Source: Macrostomum hystrix (taxonomy: Eukaryota > Platyhelminthes > Macrostomidae). From it: a stretch of DNA of 64,000 nt. Below, one piece after another: positions 1-12,400 of this stretch. Position 1 is the first letter of the stretch. Every line of letters starts with the position of its first letter. The stretch is from NCBI GenBank assembly GCA_950097015.1, contig CATNEN010000039.1, positions 20,453,501 through 20,517,500 on the forward strand, read 5' to 3'. The position numbers were made by a program, and so were the translations under genes. Below the pieces are notes generated by a model, which ran no database searches, was not told the DNA's origin, and saw only the letters and a program-made list of their open reading frames with translations.

Positions 1-3000
1 CTTGGACTGGTGGGTTTATGAAAAGTCACCTGTGGACCGTTAAAGTTAATCAAGTGAGTTTTCATCACTCACATTTCATTGGATTAAAATGTTTCGTGCG
101 ATAGTAATTTTTTTAATTTTAGTTTCTTTCTATTTTCCAAGGCAATTCCAAGGCAAGGCAAGGCAGTTCTATAATTCAAAGCAGCATAATTCTACAGCCT
201 TGAATGTGTTAGTTAAACAAGGGATGAGTGACAAAGCGATTAATGCATTTGCCTATCGCACCAAGGTTCCTGAGCTCGATTCCGCTGCGAGGCCACATTT
301 ATTTGGTGCGCAGAGACAGCTTAGGGGTTGCCGTGCAATATAAGCGCATTTTGGAATAAAATTATTATTGGCAAACAGATTTTGCGATGTTGGTGGTAAT
401 AACAATTACGTAGATGGAATCTACGTAATCTCGTAGATGGAATAGAACCACAGCAACATAACGTTCGAATACCCAACAAAACATGTAGCTGACTTGCTAC
501 AAATGTTACTAGTTATTTAAGAGTCGGCAAAAGCTTGAGCTTGTCTATTTAGTTTTGTCGTGGGGTTACATTTAAGCCTTAACCGGGCGACTGTACATAA
601 CGATAACAAGGGTCATAGACAATAAGCGGAAAGGAGGGAAATAAAAGTACCATTTGAATCTTTAAATATTAAGAGTTAAAAGAAAGAAGTGAATTTGCTG
701 CTACAAGATACTCCCCCCACCCAAAACGGAGTTTATGCAAAGGTTTTGATTGTCGTTATGAAACAGTTAGAAAACGATTTTCAGTTAGGTTAATAATGGT
801 TCAGTTGCGTAAAACTGTGTAACGGATGGTTCTGTGGAAAAACGAACGTGGGAAGCGGTTTTAGCACGTATGTTTGCTGCCGGTGGGTTTTCCGGTGTTA
901 CAGTAGTTGCTGGTGCTTTGCTAATTGGTACCGGTGCTGGGAGTGTAGCTGGTTTCACTCGATCGATAGACACCACAGAAGGCTTGCCGTTGATTTCCAA
1001 TGTAAATTTCGTTTCGTGTCTCTCCAGCACTGCATAGGGTCCCTGGTAGGGTGCTTCTAGGGGACGTCGAACTCGATCTAGTCGCAACCAGACGTGGGTG
1101 CATGCAGCCAAGTCTGCTGGCAGATAAATTCTTACCTCGCGCGTTCGTGGTTGGCGATACGGAAAAAAAAGTTGGTGCAGTCTTGTGGAAAGTTCCTTGA
1201 CCGAGGAGGTGTCGGCAACTACAGGTGGGACTAATGGTTGTTCACCGGTAACGATGGAGAATGGCGATGCACCTGTCTCGTCTGCAAAAATGCGCATTCC
1301 GAGAAGCACGATGGGTAGCTGCTGCAGCTAGTTCTTGCCACGTGCTTTCAGCCCGGACTTTAATGTTCGGTGGGTTCGCTCGACGATGCCATTTGCCCTC
1401 GGATTGTAGGCTGAAGTGCGGATGTGATGGATTCCGAGCAGTGTAGCCAGGTTTTGCATGAACCTATGATTTCTAAATTGTTCTACAGCAAATGCTGACT
1501 GTTTCTGTACTCAAATATTTCAGATCGCATCGGTGGCCGGGCTTCTGAAGGCGTCAGCTCTAGGCAACTTTTCCTTCTGTGAATTCGAGGTCTACGGATA
1601 CCCAAACGTTGGTAAGCAACTTTTAAACTAAAATTCACACATTCTGGAGTGTACAAAGTGTTTGAGTTGAATGCATCCCCTAATCTCTGAGTTCCAACAT
1701 CTCCAGCTGCGTACTACTATATTAACTGGCCAATCGGTCTGGAAGATGGTCGTGTTCAAGCCAATCAATTGGGAGTCGGCTGGGCTGTGCCAGCGAGTCC
1801 ATTCGATGGTTTTAGCCATCCGACGCCGTACATGGCCGCACTGAATAGGCAGCAGACGAGTGGACTGTCTCCAGCTGCCTTCTTCGCTACTAGTGAGTTT
1901 GTTATTCTCGAGAAGTCGCTGTAAACTTTGTTATTTTTATTATTTAAGTTTAACAGCAGGACGACCAAGCCATTGTTTTTATACCAAGCCATTGTTATAC
2001 TGGGGAAACTTCCCGCCCCTAATGCATGCTGAGCGACGCCGGGGCGCCCGACACTGCCACCGGCGCGGACCATGTTCGCGCACTGGCTCTGCGGCGCGCC
2101 ATCTGACGCTGCCTTCTTGACTTTTGGGGATCGTCTTTTGCTGTTTTTGTTGTTTTTGTTGTTTCCCACCCCTGAAAATTATTTGTGCTGCACCCGAACT
2201 GAGCAAGAACTGACAGACAGACTAGCGTTGTTTATCCAATAACCGCTTGTACGAGTAATTAGACAAAGCGCAGAAATACCCTTAGCCAACAGGGCCAAAA
2301 GCAACAAGAGGGAAGGCACAGGCGTGGCGACAAAGGCAGCGGACGAACGAGTCCTGCGATAGCGAATATATTTTAGGATTTGGGGCGTCACGAAGGAAGG
2401 AGTAAAAAGGAAGTCACGAAGCAACGGAATAAATGGCAATACAGAAAAAAAATTTACGAGCCAGAGCACGCACGAGAGAGCGTGAGCGCACAAATAAAAG
2501 TGGGGCCGACGCCGCCACCCCCCAACCAAACCACCCCACCTGCCGGCCGGCACCCAGCACCCCACCTTGCGGCAGGGATGCACACGCGCGAGCCGCACGC
2601 ACAGACAGGCGGAGGGTCGGCCCAGTCGGCTAAACACGATTACAGGGCCAGTTAAAACCGGCCCCGAAATCGCAACCTGAATAACATTAGATTTTCTTTT
2701 AGAGGAGAAATGTGATAATAAAGTCTCAGAGAAACGATAATTTTTTCGATAATACGAAAGAATAGATGATGCGATCGAACAAGTTTTTATTCAAAACAAC
2801 TAAATTTCCTCTTTTTTCTCTATTTTTGCTTTTCGGTTGCACTCATTCTCAGCTCATTGTGATTAATTTAGATATATACAAAAAATCAACATCCTTATTG
2901 AGTATCATAACATTAATATTGACTTTTTGGTTCCTACATGAGCTGAATTTGGCAACACTTCCAGTTGGCTCAGACATCTACCTTGAGATTCAACTAGATG

Positions 3001-3406
3001 TTAGTCACACAATCTGCGGCCTGGTGTGGCAGGGCAGCGGTGTGTTCAGCGATCTGCGTTTCAACAACACCAGCAGTTATAATGCTTTCGTTACCACTGT
3101 CGAGATACTGTACGGCAACTCGACAAAAACTTTGCAGTACTACTCAATGTACGGGACTTCGGGACTGAGTTCGGTGAGTTTTTGTGTCAGATAATAAAAA
3201 ACATTTCTTTTTTATTTAAGTACGAACGTCAGAGTTTCATAAAAAATCTAATCTGATTCAGACAATCAGCACAGGACTAATAGACAGTGTGACACCTTTG
3301 CGAATGTCTGTGAGCAGTCCGTTCAAGGCGAAAATTGTTCGTATTTTGCCCAAGGGTGCTACAAATCTGCGACTGCTTCGAATGGAGATTCTCGGCTATC
3401 CGGAAG
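1..3406 (+). CDS. Polycystin-1-like exons 1-5: discoidin-like (F5/8C-like) domains
   Basis: Exons 1-53, 1524-1611, 1707-1892, 2965-3173 and 3262-3406. Exon 2 ends in CEFEVYGY, like the closing strand of a discoidin domain. Exon 4 has the pattern 'YLEIQLDV...ICGLVWQG' followed by a strand ending 'VEILYGNST', and exon 5 closes with 'LRLLRMEILGYPEG', again the C-terminal strand of an F5/8 type C fold. These folds usually bind carbohydrate or phospholipid on the cell surface. Sequence identity to known discoidins is low by eye, so the fold call is tentative, while the exon chain is supported by consistent phases. The first exon is cut by the window edge. Confidence 0.6.
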
Positions 3407-6400
3407 GTGAGTAGGCCTTGAGTAGAGGAGCGTAACGTGTGAGGCGGTTCTGATTTGGAATTTGAAATTCCAAACGTTTTGAAATTTATTTCCTTAAAAA
3501 TATAGATTAATCGATTTCTGTTATGCTCTATTTTATATATAATATTTTTTCTATTTACATGCCCTCCATTGTGCCTAAAAATACTCCGTACATTCTGCCC
3601 CTCAAAACAAAACACACTCGAAAACTAGCCGTTCTCTGATCAGTGATCAAGGCAATCCATTAATGTATTAATTAATTAACTAACATTTCTCCCCAGACTC
3701 TAGCCTTATGACTTGTTCATTATTGTATGCTTAGACCCTGATATTTTTATTACCGATATAATGTTATAGCTAAGTAAATTAGAAAACCGGATAAAGATAA
3801 ACTTTTTGGTAATAGAGTTGCCAAATTCGTCGGACCAACATAATAACAAGAGAAGAGCCTTGGATCTGCTTGAAATAAAACCGATTGCCGTTTAAACATG
3901 AAAAAATATTTTTCTTAACTCATAATTTCCTAACAATCTTTTTGGCAAAAATCCAGCCTTCTAAACAGTTTCTTTTTAACATAATTTCCCGTCCTTACTA
4001 CTCATAGTGGTCCTTGGTGTGAGAGTGTCGCTTGGGTTATCAGAATGGGCAGGATTGTCTCCTGAAAGTTTGTAGGGAATTTGTAGGATTTCTATACGAA
4101 TCATTGGTATTTTAGTCCATGTGGTTATAAATTTAAGAGAACCTGCTCATTGAGAAGGACGAACGCGTTGCATTTCAGACTGCGACTGGCTGGACTCGTC
4201 CGTGGCAACTGTCAGCGCTGTGTCACCTTCAGTGGTCCAAGTCTCGCTCTCCGCTGCCCACATCCTGACTGGATGGAAACTCAGCGCCAGTGTGTGGAAT
4301 GCCACCTTCAGTTTGAGCTTCGTCAGCCTGAGAAATGGGAGCGTACAGAATGTCAGTCTGGGCGGAACTGCGAGAGTAAGTGAATTCTTTTAACAGTAGA
4401 AATACCCCGCCATTTCCCCCTGGGCAAAGACCCTGGGGTATTTCAAATACCCACTGCCTACTTCACGATGGCTCCCAAACCGAATGACCGATTTTCGTGA
4501 AAGTCCACAATACGCTCGTATGGATCAAGATTTTCCGTCATTTACAATGAAATCACTTTACGAGTCCACTCGTACTTGAACTCACTCGTACCTTCAAAGC
4601 CGACCAAGTCAGCATCGTCGAGATGTTCAGCGATTCTTGACCCTGGTGACAAGGCCAACTATTATTGCCCTTTGTAAACCCCAGTGGCGAATCAATAATT
4701 GGGTAAAAATGTAAAAACTTAGAATAAAAAATATATATCAACTATAATAGTCTATATGGTTACATGATGAAACTTTGTGAGCAGAAAATTATGCCTATTG
4801 GTGTTTTCTTTCCACCATACACCCCGACAAGAGTTGTTGAATATCTCGACGATGCCGATGTTTTGTGATTCTGGAAGTTGAGAGTCGCGTGAATCGCGAG
4901 AAACTTTTCAGAAAGAACAGAAAGAACAGGGAGATACAGAAAGAACAGAAAGAACAGAAAGAACAGGGAGATACAGAAAGAACAGAAAGAACAGGGATAT
5001 ACAGAAAGAAAAATTTGGGTATTTAAAATATCACAGTGGTTACTCTGCTGTTAATTCAACATCGTAAATACACTTTGCTTAGCAACTAGTTTTTCTAGCT
5101 GTTTGAGCTGACAGAGCCAAAGCTCAAAATATCTCCCACATACTTATTTCAGTTGTTCAACTGCAGTCTAGGTAACGAGCAATATCTTCCTATGGCGATC
5201 TATACAACTAAATTGTTTATCAACTTTTCCGATCCGAGTCACTTAAGCACAGGAATTTCGCTTCGCGGCTGTCGCATGTTAGGTAAGTTTGAGTTGGTCT
5301 TGAAGTTTAAAAATACATCGTTTGTAAACAGTGATAAGCCCCAGGAAACGCCCGTTAGATCTCAACAATGTCATAGTCGTCCGTGTTCCTCCGACACTAA
5401 ATTTATGCTCCTTGAGCAGACTGTCCTGCGAATTCCTTTCGGCATGGCCGCCTGTGCTACTGGGTGCCATTCTCCGACGTCAACCGACCGCACACGGTGG
5501 CCAACAGACGGGTGGCGAATGACATCTGCCAGTCGCTCAGCTGGCTAGGTGAAGGTCGGCTGGCTCGCATGACGACAGAAGCAGAGCTGCAAATCATGAG
5601 CTTCATATTCAGGCAGCTGAGAAACAGGTGTGCGAATGTTCTCATGTATTTTTAATCTAATCTCGACACGTTTAAATTGTTTAAAAATATATCGTTTTCT
5701 TTTTTCAAGCTCTACTCCGGTCTACAAGTTTGTACATATAGATGGCCAACGCAGTAATATTACTCGCGAGTTTAACACCTACAATGGTCAGCTAGCGGCC
5801 GCGCACCTGAATAATTGGCAGACAACTAACGAGTCCGGTGACTGTCTAGTTGCTGAGATTGGAGAACGAATGCAGTGGCGAACAGTGGCATGCGATAGCG
5901 AGACCGCTGTGCATCCGTTCATATGCGAGATACCGGCTGCTCGGAGTGAGTACTTTAAGGCGGTTTAAGTTCTTTTAAGCACATTTAGTACTTTAAGAAT
6001 AGCCTCTTTAGTAAACAAGTTCAAGTCAAGTCAAGTCAAGATAATCAAGTCAAGATACTACTAGCATGTGTATGCTCGTAGTATCTTGTTGCTTTCCTGA
6101 ATTCGCACTGATCAGTTACTTGCTAGTCAATTCTGAAAACAAATTTCGGCTTTTCAGACTTCCAGTGCGACTCGAAGCTTTTCCTGCCGGCACTCAGTCC
6201 GACTTCTCTCTGGACAATCGACCAATACCAGGCTACAGAAGCGACGTCGAAGGCTCTCGTAGAGTGTCAACTGAATGCTACGCGCAACTGCAGCGCCGTT
6301 CGACTGGCAGACCCCGTTGCAACTTGCAGCGTCAGCTCTGTCAATGCGTTGCTCGGCCAGCCATTTGCAGTGCTGAACAGCTCTGTCCAGTGGTCTTGCT

Positions 6401-9400
6401 ATGGTAAGATTCGATTGGATTCGGGCCGATGTCGAAAGCTGGACCCCACTTCAATCGGATGATCGACGCCTCCCAAATCCATGGTGGCGCCCCACACCCC
6501 AAAATCCTCGTTGGCGCCTTCCAAATCCACGGTGACGCCTCCCAAATCCACGGTGACGCCTCCCAAATCCATGGTGACGCCTTCCTAATCCACCGTAAGC
6601 CTACCAAATCAAAGATGTCTCGGCACTATACGAAGTAGTGGCCCTATAAAAAAGTCTGTCTGCGGCTCAGGATTGAATAACTTATGTTTTGCTTGATCCT
6701 TATAACCAAGATATTAAAAAGGTATAATGCAAAACGATTTCAGATGCAAGCTGTGACAGTCCACTTGTCAGTACCAACACAATGACCCATGCCACCAATA
6801 CGACGGTAAAAGTTGCTGGCATAACAGCTAAATCCAGCCTGCCAGGATTTTCACCAGAACGAATAGCTTTCAACTTTTTAGCAAATGGCAAGTACTTTCG
6901 TTTTTCAGCGAAAATCCTGACTGCAAAATTTCTTTATATCTTATGTATATTTAATTGACTAACTGTAGTGAGTAATTTTTCGACCACTGTAGACTCCAAC
7001 GTTGGAACATTCGGTTTCTACAGGGCTGCCACCACCAGCCTGAACGAATGGTTTCAGGTGGAGTTCGTGCAGCAGGTGACAGTAAAGTCCGTCGCAATGT
7101 CTGGAATTTATTGCCTTCCTGGACTTGCCCGGGAGGCTGTGACTAGCTATATCATTTTGTACTCTCGCTCTGGTATTTACTGGGGTCTGGCGCCTGGTGT
7201 AAGTACTGCTTAACGCATAATAATGACTGAAGTAAAGCTTGAATTTAGTTTGATTTGCAATTGAAATTTTTTTCCGAAATAGATAATGCGAGGACCGGTG
7301 GGCTATCCCGACAGCTGCATCTCGACTGTGGAGCAGCTCTCAAGCCCAGTGGTGGGCCGCACATTCCGCATCTATCCGCTACAGCTCATTGGTAGACTAG
7401 CTGGCAAGCTAGAGCTGTTTGGCTGCTCAGCGGCTACCTCAGTGGAGGCTCCGGCCGTGCCTGTCTGGCCCCATCAGCTGACTGTCACTCAGCGATCGTC
7501 AGCCGGTGCCTTCACCAGCTGGCCAGACGGCCCGCAGTCGTTGCTGTTGCCACTGACAGTCATTAACAGTGACTCCATTGGTAAATCATACGAACTGCCG
7601 GTGAATGCGTCGGTTCGAGTCACCTTTCCTGTTCCACATCGCGTATACAGCCTGATAACGGCTGGCTACAATGGATCGTATATTAGCACCTACGATATTG
7701 TCTTTGGCTCGACTGACGAATCTAAACCGGCGAGAGTTCCTAGAGCCAGCTTGCCAGACCGAACGCTTCTTGGTGGAGTTATTTCAGAGTTGAAGTTCGT
7801 GGAGGACCTGCCGTCGCCTGTGATTGCCAAGTACCTTGTACTGACGCCCAAGCAATACTATGGGGACGCGAAGCTTCAAATTGGTATTCTCGCCTTTCCA
7901 GTCGGTGAGTCATAGAAACGATTTTTGTCTTTGTTTTACGCTCGATCATAAAGACTCAAACTGTATAGAGCTTTCCTCAACTTGAATCATTAGAGTGCCC
8001 AGCGATTGCCAACACGTCACTGAGCACAGCTGTGAGCAGTCTCCCTGGCCAGATACAAATTTCGTTCATGCTGGACAGGCTGCACTACCTTACTAACCTG
8101 ACAGTGGTAGTTCGGTTAGCGCCCTATACGACTGACACAAATATTCTGCTCAGGGTTAATGGCAGTCAGGAGTCTTTGGTGAGTCTTCTATCACAGATAA
8201 AAAAAGTTTGAAAACCGTGGACAGAAGATCCGGAAAAACGATCAACGAATTTTCTAAAATTCATTCTGTCGTTAAATACTCGTATTATCTCGGTCTTTCT
8301 CAGCTGATTCCCGTGATCAACGGCACGAATTTTGTTTGGCTCAACCGCACATTCGCGACCAAAGCTGGAATCTTGGTAGCCAATTTAACGACTGTCGCCA
8401 GTCTGACTTTGGCTGACGCTTTCGGTTGTTCTACTGGACGTAAGTGTCAATCTTACATCATTTTTAGTAGAAAAATCGGCCTATACTTCATGTCGCTGAA
8501 TTCAATGACAAGAATACTATGAATCCTATCGCAGAGTGTCCCGTGAACTACTACTTGTTTGAGGGAGTGTGTCGGCACCATCACGTGGATGGCATGGGCG
8601 GTGTCTCGCGGTCAGTGGCAGAAAGCTATTGTCAGAATGCTAACTGGGACAAGCCTGGGACCTTGTTTCTACCAGCCAGCTACTACGATTATGCAGCAAT
8701 GCGACTGGCCTATGTTGACTGGTCTCTGTAAGTTTACCAATCGAATTGGCTGATTTCTCGTACAAACTATCGAATCGAATAAAATTTAAAACTCTGATTG
8801 CAGGGTTTCTAAAAAAACTTTCAAGATGCCTTGCTGTTAGTAAACTTTTGAAGACACCTTTTAGACAAACTCAAATTTTTTGCGAATTTCAGTTGATTAA
8901 TTAAATTAAGAGAATGAATAACGTTTCGCTCACTCGAATTATCAGGAATTTCAACCAGAGCCAGCAGCCCTTGCGTCGTGACGCCAGATTTCACATCGGA
9001 GTCAGCCAGCGATCCTCCGACGGTCAGTGGGTCTCAGCGTCGAACTCCAGTCTGACCTGGAGACATTGGGCGCCTGGACAGCCAGCGGGAGCCACTGCTG
9101 CTTGTGCAGCCTCTAGTCTCACTGGGGAAGCCTGGACAGCGGTGGACTGCGGCCTAAATCGGGGACACATCATCTGTCAAGTTGAATCGGGTCAGTGCGG
9201 TGGGGGGGGGTCGGTGACGAAGCAGTCAACGCAACCCTCTTGCTCTAAGGTCCCCGAGCTCGATTCCGTGGCGTGGCCGCATTTATTTGGGGCGCAGCCG
9301 CGGAGAGAAGGCTTAGGGGCCTGTCGTGCAATTTACGTCCTTGAGGGCCAACGTCCAAGGCACAGTGAAGTGTACACTGCCTGACGATGAGAAAGTCAGA

Positions 9401-12400
9401 GCAGATGTACGCACCTACGTGAGAGTGTGCCTGCGCATGGTGTCTGTGTGCATGTGTGCTCAGGAGTAAGCGAAATGGGCAGAGTTGCCTCCTCGCTGGT
9501 TGTGGGGCTACTGCCACCAAATGATACGCCATTTCTCGCAGCCCTCCTTCAATTATTATTGTTAACACTGGTGACTATCTGCAGCAAGCGAAAATTATTT
9601 TGGGAAGCTAGGGGTTGCACATCCAAGCGGGTTGAAACTCCTAGACCCTGTCTGAGACTTCATCTGGGCCTTCTTGGACGGTGCACCCAATCGAAGGCAC
9701 ACGTCATGCTGTGGCAATAGATCCTCGATCGACAGTGCCGCAATGTACGCTCTCAGTGTGCCCTCATGGGCTAGAAGATGTGCCACAAACCCCCAAGCTT
9801 TCTCTCCACCGCTACGCCTCCTACCTTATGGTGGCTTTGTCGTTGTATTAAAGCTCACCACTTCACTAAACTCGCATAAACATAAAATAATTAGACACTG
9901 ATAATTTTTCTATTGGTTTCAGAAGTAAAGCATGACCTCGGCTGCACTAGACCGTACTACAATGTATTCTACAATTACACAGTGAAGGCGGATAGTAATC
10001 TGGTCATCTACGCGGCAAGTGTGCAGTCGGCATTGCTGAAATGTCAAGCTGAAGCCTGCAAGAGTCTGCTAGCGACTGTCGGACAGTCGGAATTCTATGG
10101 CACAATGATGGACACAGTGTCAGTCGGCTTCCAGCCCACCTGGCAGCAGTATAACTTCTACATCGAACAAGTTTGTCGAAGTAAGTTTCAACGAGACTGT
10201 ATGAAGACAAATATTGAATTTGTCTAAAACAAAAAATCATGATTTGTCTTGTTTTTGTCTTCTTGCATTTCTCACTAAAACTTGAGAAGTGGTCGTATTT
10301 TTAATCAAAAAATCAATACTGTCTATGATCAAACCAATACTCCAGAGGAGTGCTGGTACAGTCTGACTTCGTTGACTTCGAACGTAACGACAACGATCTT
10401 TGTCAATGGCACAAAAGGAAATTCGTCAGATTCGCTGCTTTCGCGCACAACTCTGAGTAGCTCGGATGGCGTTTTCAATGCCTACTATCTGACAGTGAGA
10501 CCATGCTTACACATCATTTATATTATGGCTTGAGATTAACAAAATCTACAACCCGTCTGTACCAAAACTAATGTCACCCAGGTAACTTTGAGCTTGCAAG
10601 TGCGTGTTAGCGGTTTCGGCTTCACAGGCGCCGGCAATAATTTATGGAGCAGTGAGCCAGCAGCCTACGACTCCGTTAATTTGCTCTATTTCGACCCGGA
10701 AGCTGCAATTTGGACACCGGCGACATTCGTTTTAACTCAAAATAAAGTAAGCCTCTTAAAGCTCTTTGTTCTTGTTGGATTTATAATAGGTAGCTTGAAT
10801 ATATTCAAAACTTTCCATGCTGTGCCACACTGTTCCATGCTGTTGAAAAACTTTTCATTTCAGAGTTTTGGTCTGTCTGTGGAGAGGGAGGACATGCTAA
10901 ATCAGGTGCTAATTTTCCAAGCAAAGTTTGCCATAGTCACTGTACAGTTGCGGCTGATGCCATTGCAATACATTGATTCGGCCGCCTTCAAATTTGACAT
11001 TTTCGGCTGCGCTCTGCAAAGTAAGTCGACAATCCTTAGAATTCCTTTGTATTGCCTGGTTATCAGAAAGTATATGAGAGTTTTGTATGCATCCAACCTG
11101 ACATTCTCATAGTCGGGCAGTTTAAACACGCAAAGGGCTTTGCCTCGTACTTCAACTGAGGATATGAGTCCGACGAAGTACGGGATCCGAGCTTGTAGTG
11201 TACCTCAGTCACCTTAATAATTGTGGTGTTGACCCGTTGCAGCACATCACATCATTTAGAGACAGTAAACCAGCAACCAGTGCGGAGGCAATTCTGACAA
11301 TTTCGCTGACTCCTGAGCACACACGCACACAGATACCGTACGCAGGCACACGCTCACACAGGTGTGTACATCTGCCCTGCCTTTATCATCGTCAGGCAGT
11401 GTACACTTTCACTGTGCCTTCGAGATTGGCCCTCAATCGCTCGACAAGCCCCCAAGCACAGTTCCTCCGCGACTGTGCCCCATCTGAATGTGGCCTCGCG
11501 GCGGAATCGAGCTCAGGGACCTTGGTGCGAGAGGCAAACGCTTTAACCGCTCTGCCACTCACCCCTGCAACCTGGCCCTCAAAATCACTGATTTAAAACT
11601 GTTTTCCCAAACTTTCAGTTCCTACATGCGTTGGCAAGAACAGGTTTGAGTTCGGAGGAAAGGCCGTTGCTTGCCAAAACGATTGGGCTATTTTCTATCG
11701 TAATCTCAACACTAGCTCAGCAATGAACTTTTCAATTGTTAACTATCAAGACGGCTTTGAATTCGACAACCTCACTTGGTTAGGCCTGCGAACACTGAGT
11801 GATTTAACAACTGTGGCTGCGTTTTCGCTGAGAATCGACGCTTGGATTTCAGATGGCGGCTTCCGATACGTTGAATGCCGCCAGATTAAGGTTTCGCCAG
11901 CTTATCTCCGTTTCAGCTTTAACATCGAATCTTGCAATAGCGACTTCGGAGATCAGTTTTTGTTTGAGTCGCTTAACAAATCAACATTCTCTACCTTTGA
12001 CTTCGGTGCTGATACTAATTGCGCATTGGTTGGTGGCAGCGGCTGGTGGTACATCCCTGGCTGCAATTCCATGAAGTTGACTGGCGTCGCCGGAGGCACT
12101 GGCAACGATGCTGTTAGATGGTCGTCGGGAACTACTAGGGGAGCCCAAATTGTCATGAGAATAATTAGCAGAAACTACTTTCATCCTCGTGAGTATACGA
12201 TGCCCATTTTTATTGTTTTTCTTTCAAATTCAAAAGCGTCAATCACGCAGTCAATGTAAAAATGATACTCGTATTTTTCCCAACACGACAATTTCAGCCA
12301 AGTCTATCGGAGAGCTCTGTTACGCGGATGCTTCTTGTGCTATAACGGAAAACACAGTTTGCCTATCGGCCGGCATCCTATTAGATACGAGATGCGCATG

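Noticed and set aside
2179-2655. Several 60-150-codon open frames on both strands
   Set aside because: Overlapping and without motifs; they lie in an intron whose flanking exons join in phase without them.
9595-9786. 63-codon minus-strand open frame next to the SINE
   Set aside because: No recognisable motif; most likely chance in intron sequence.
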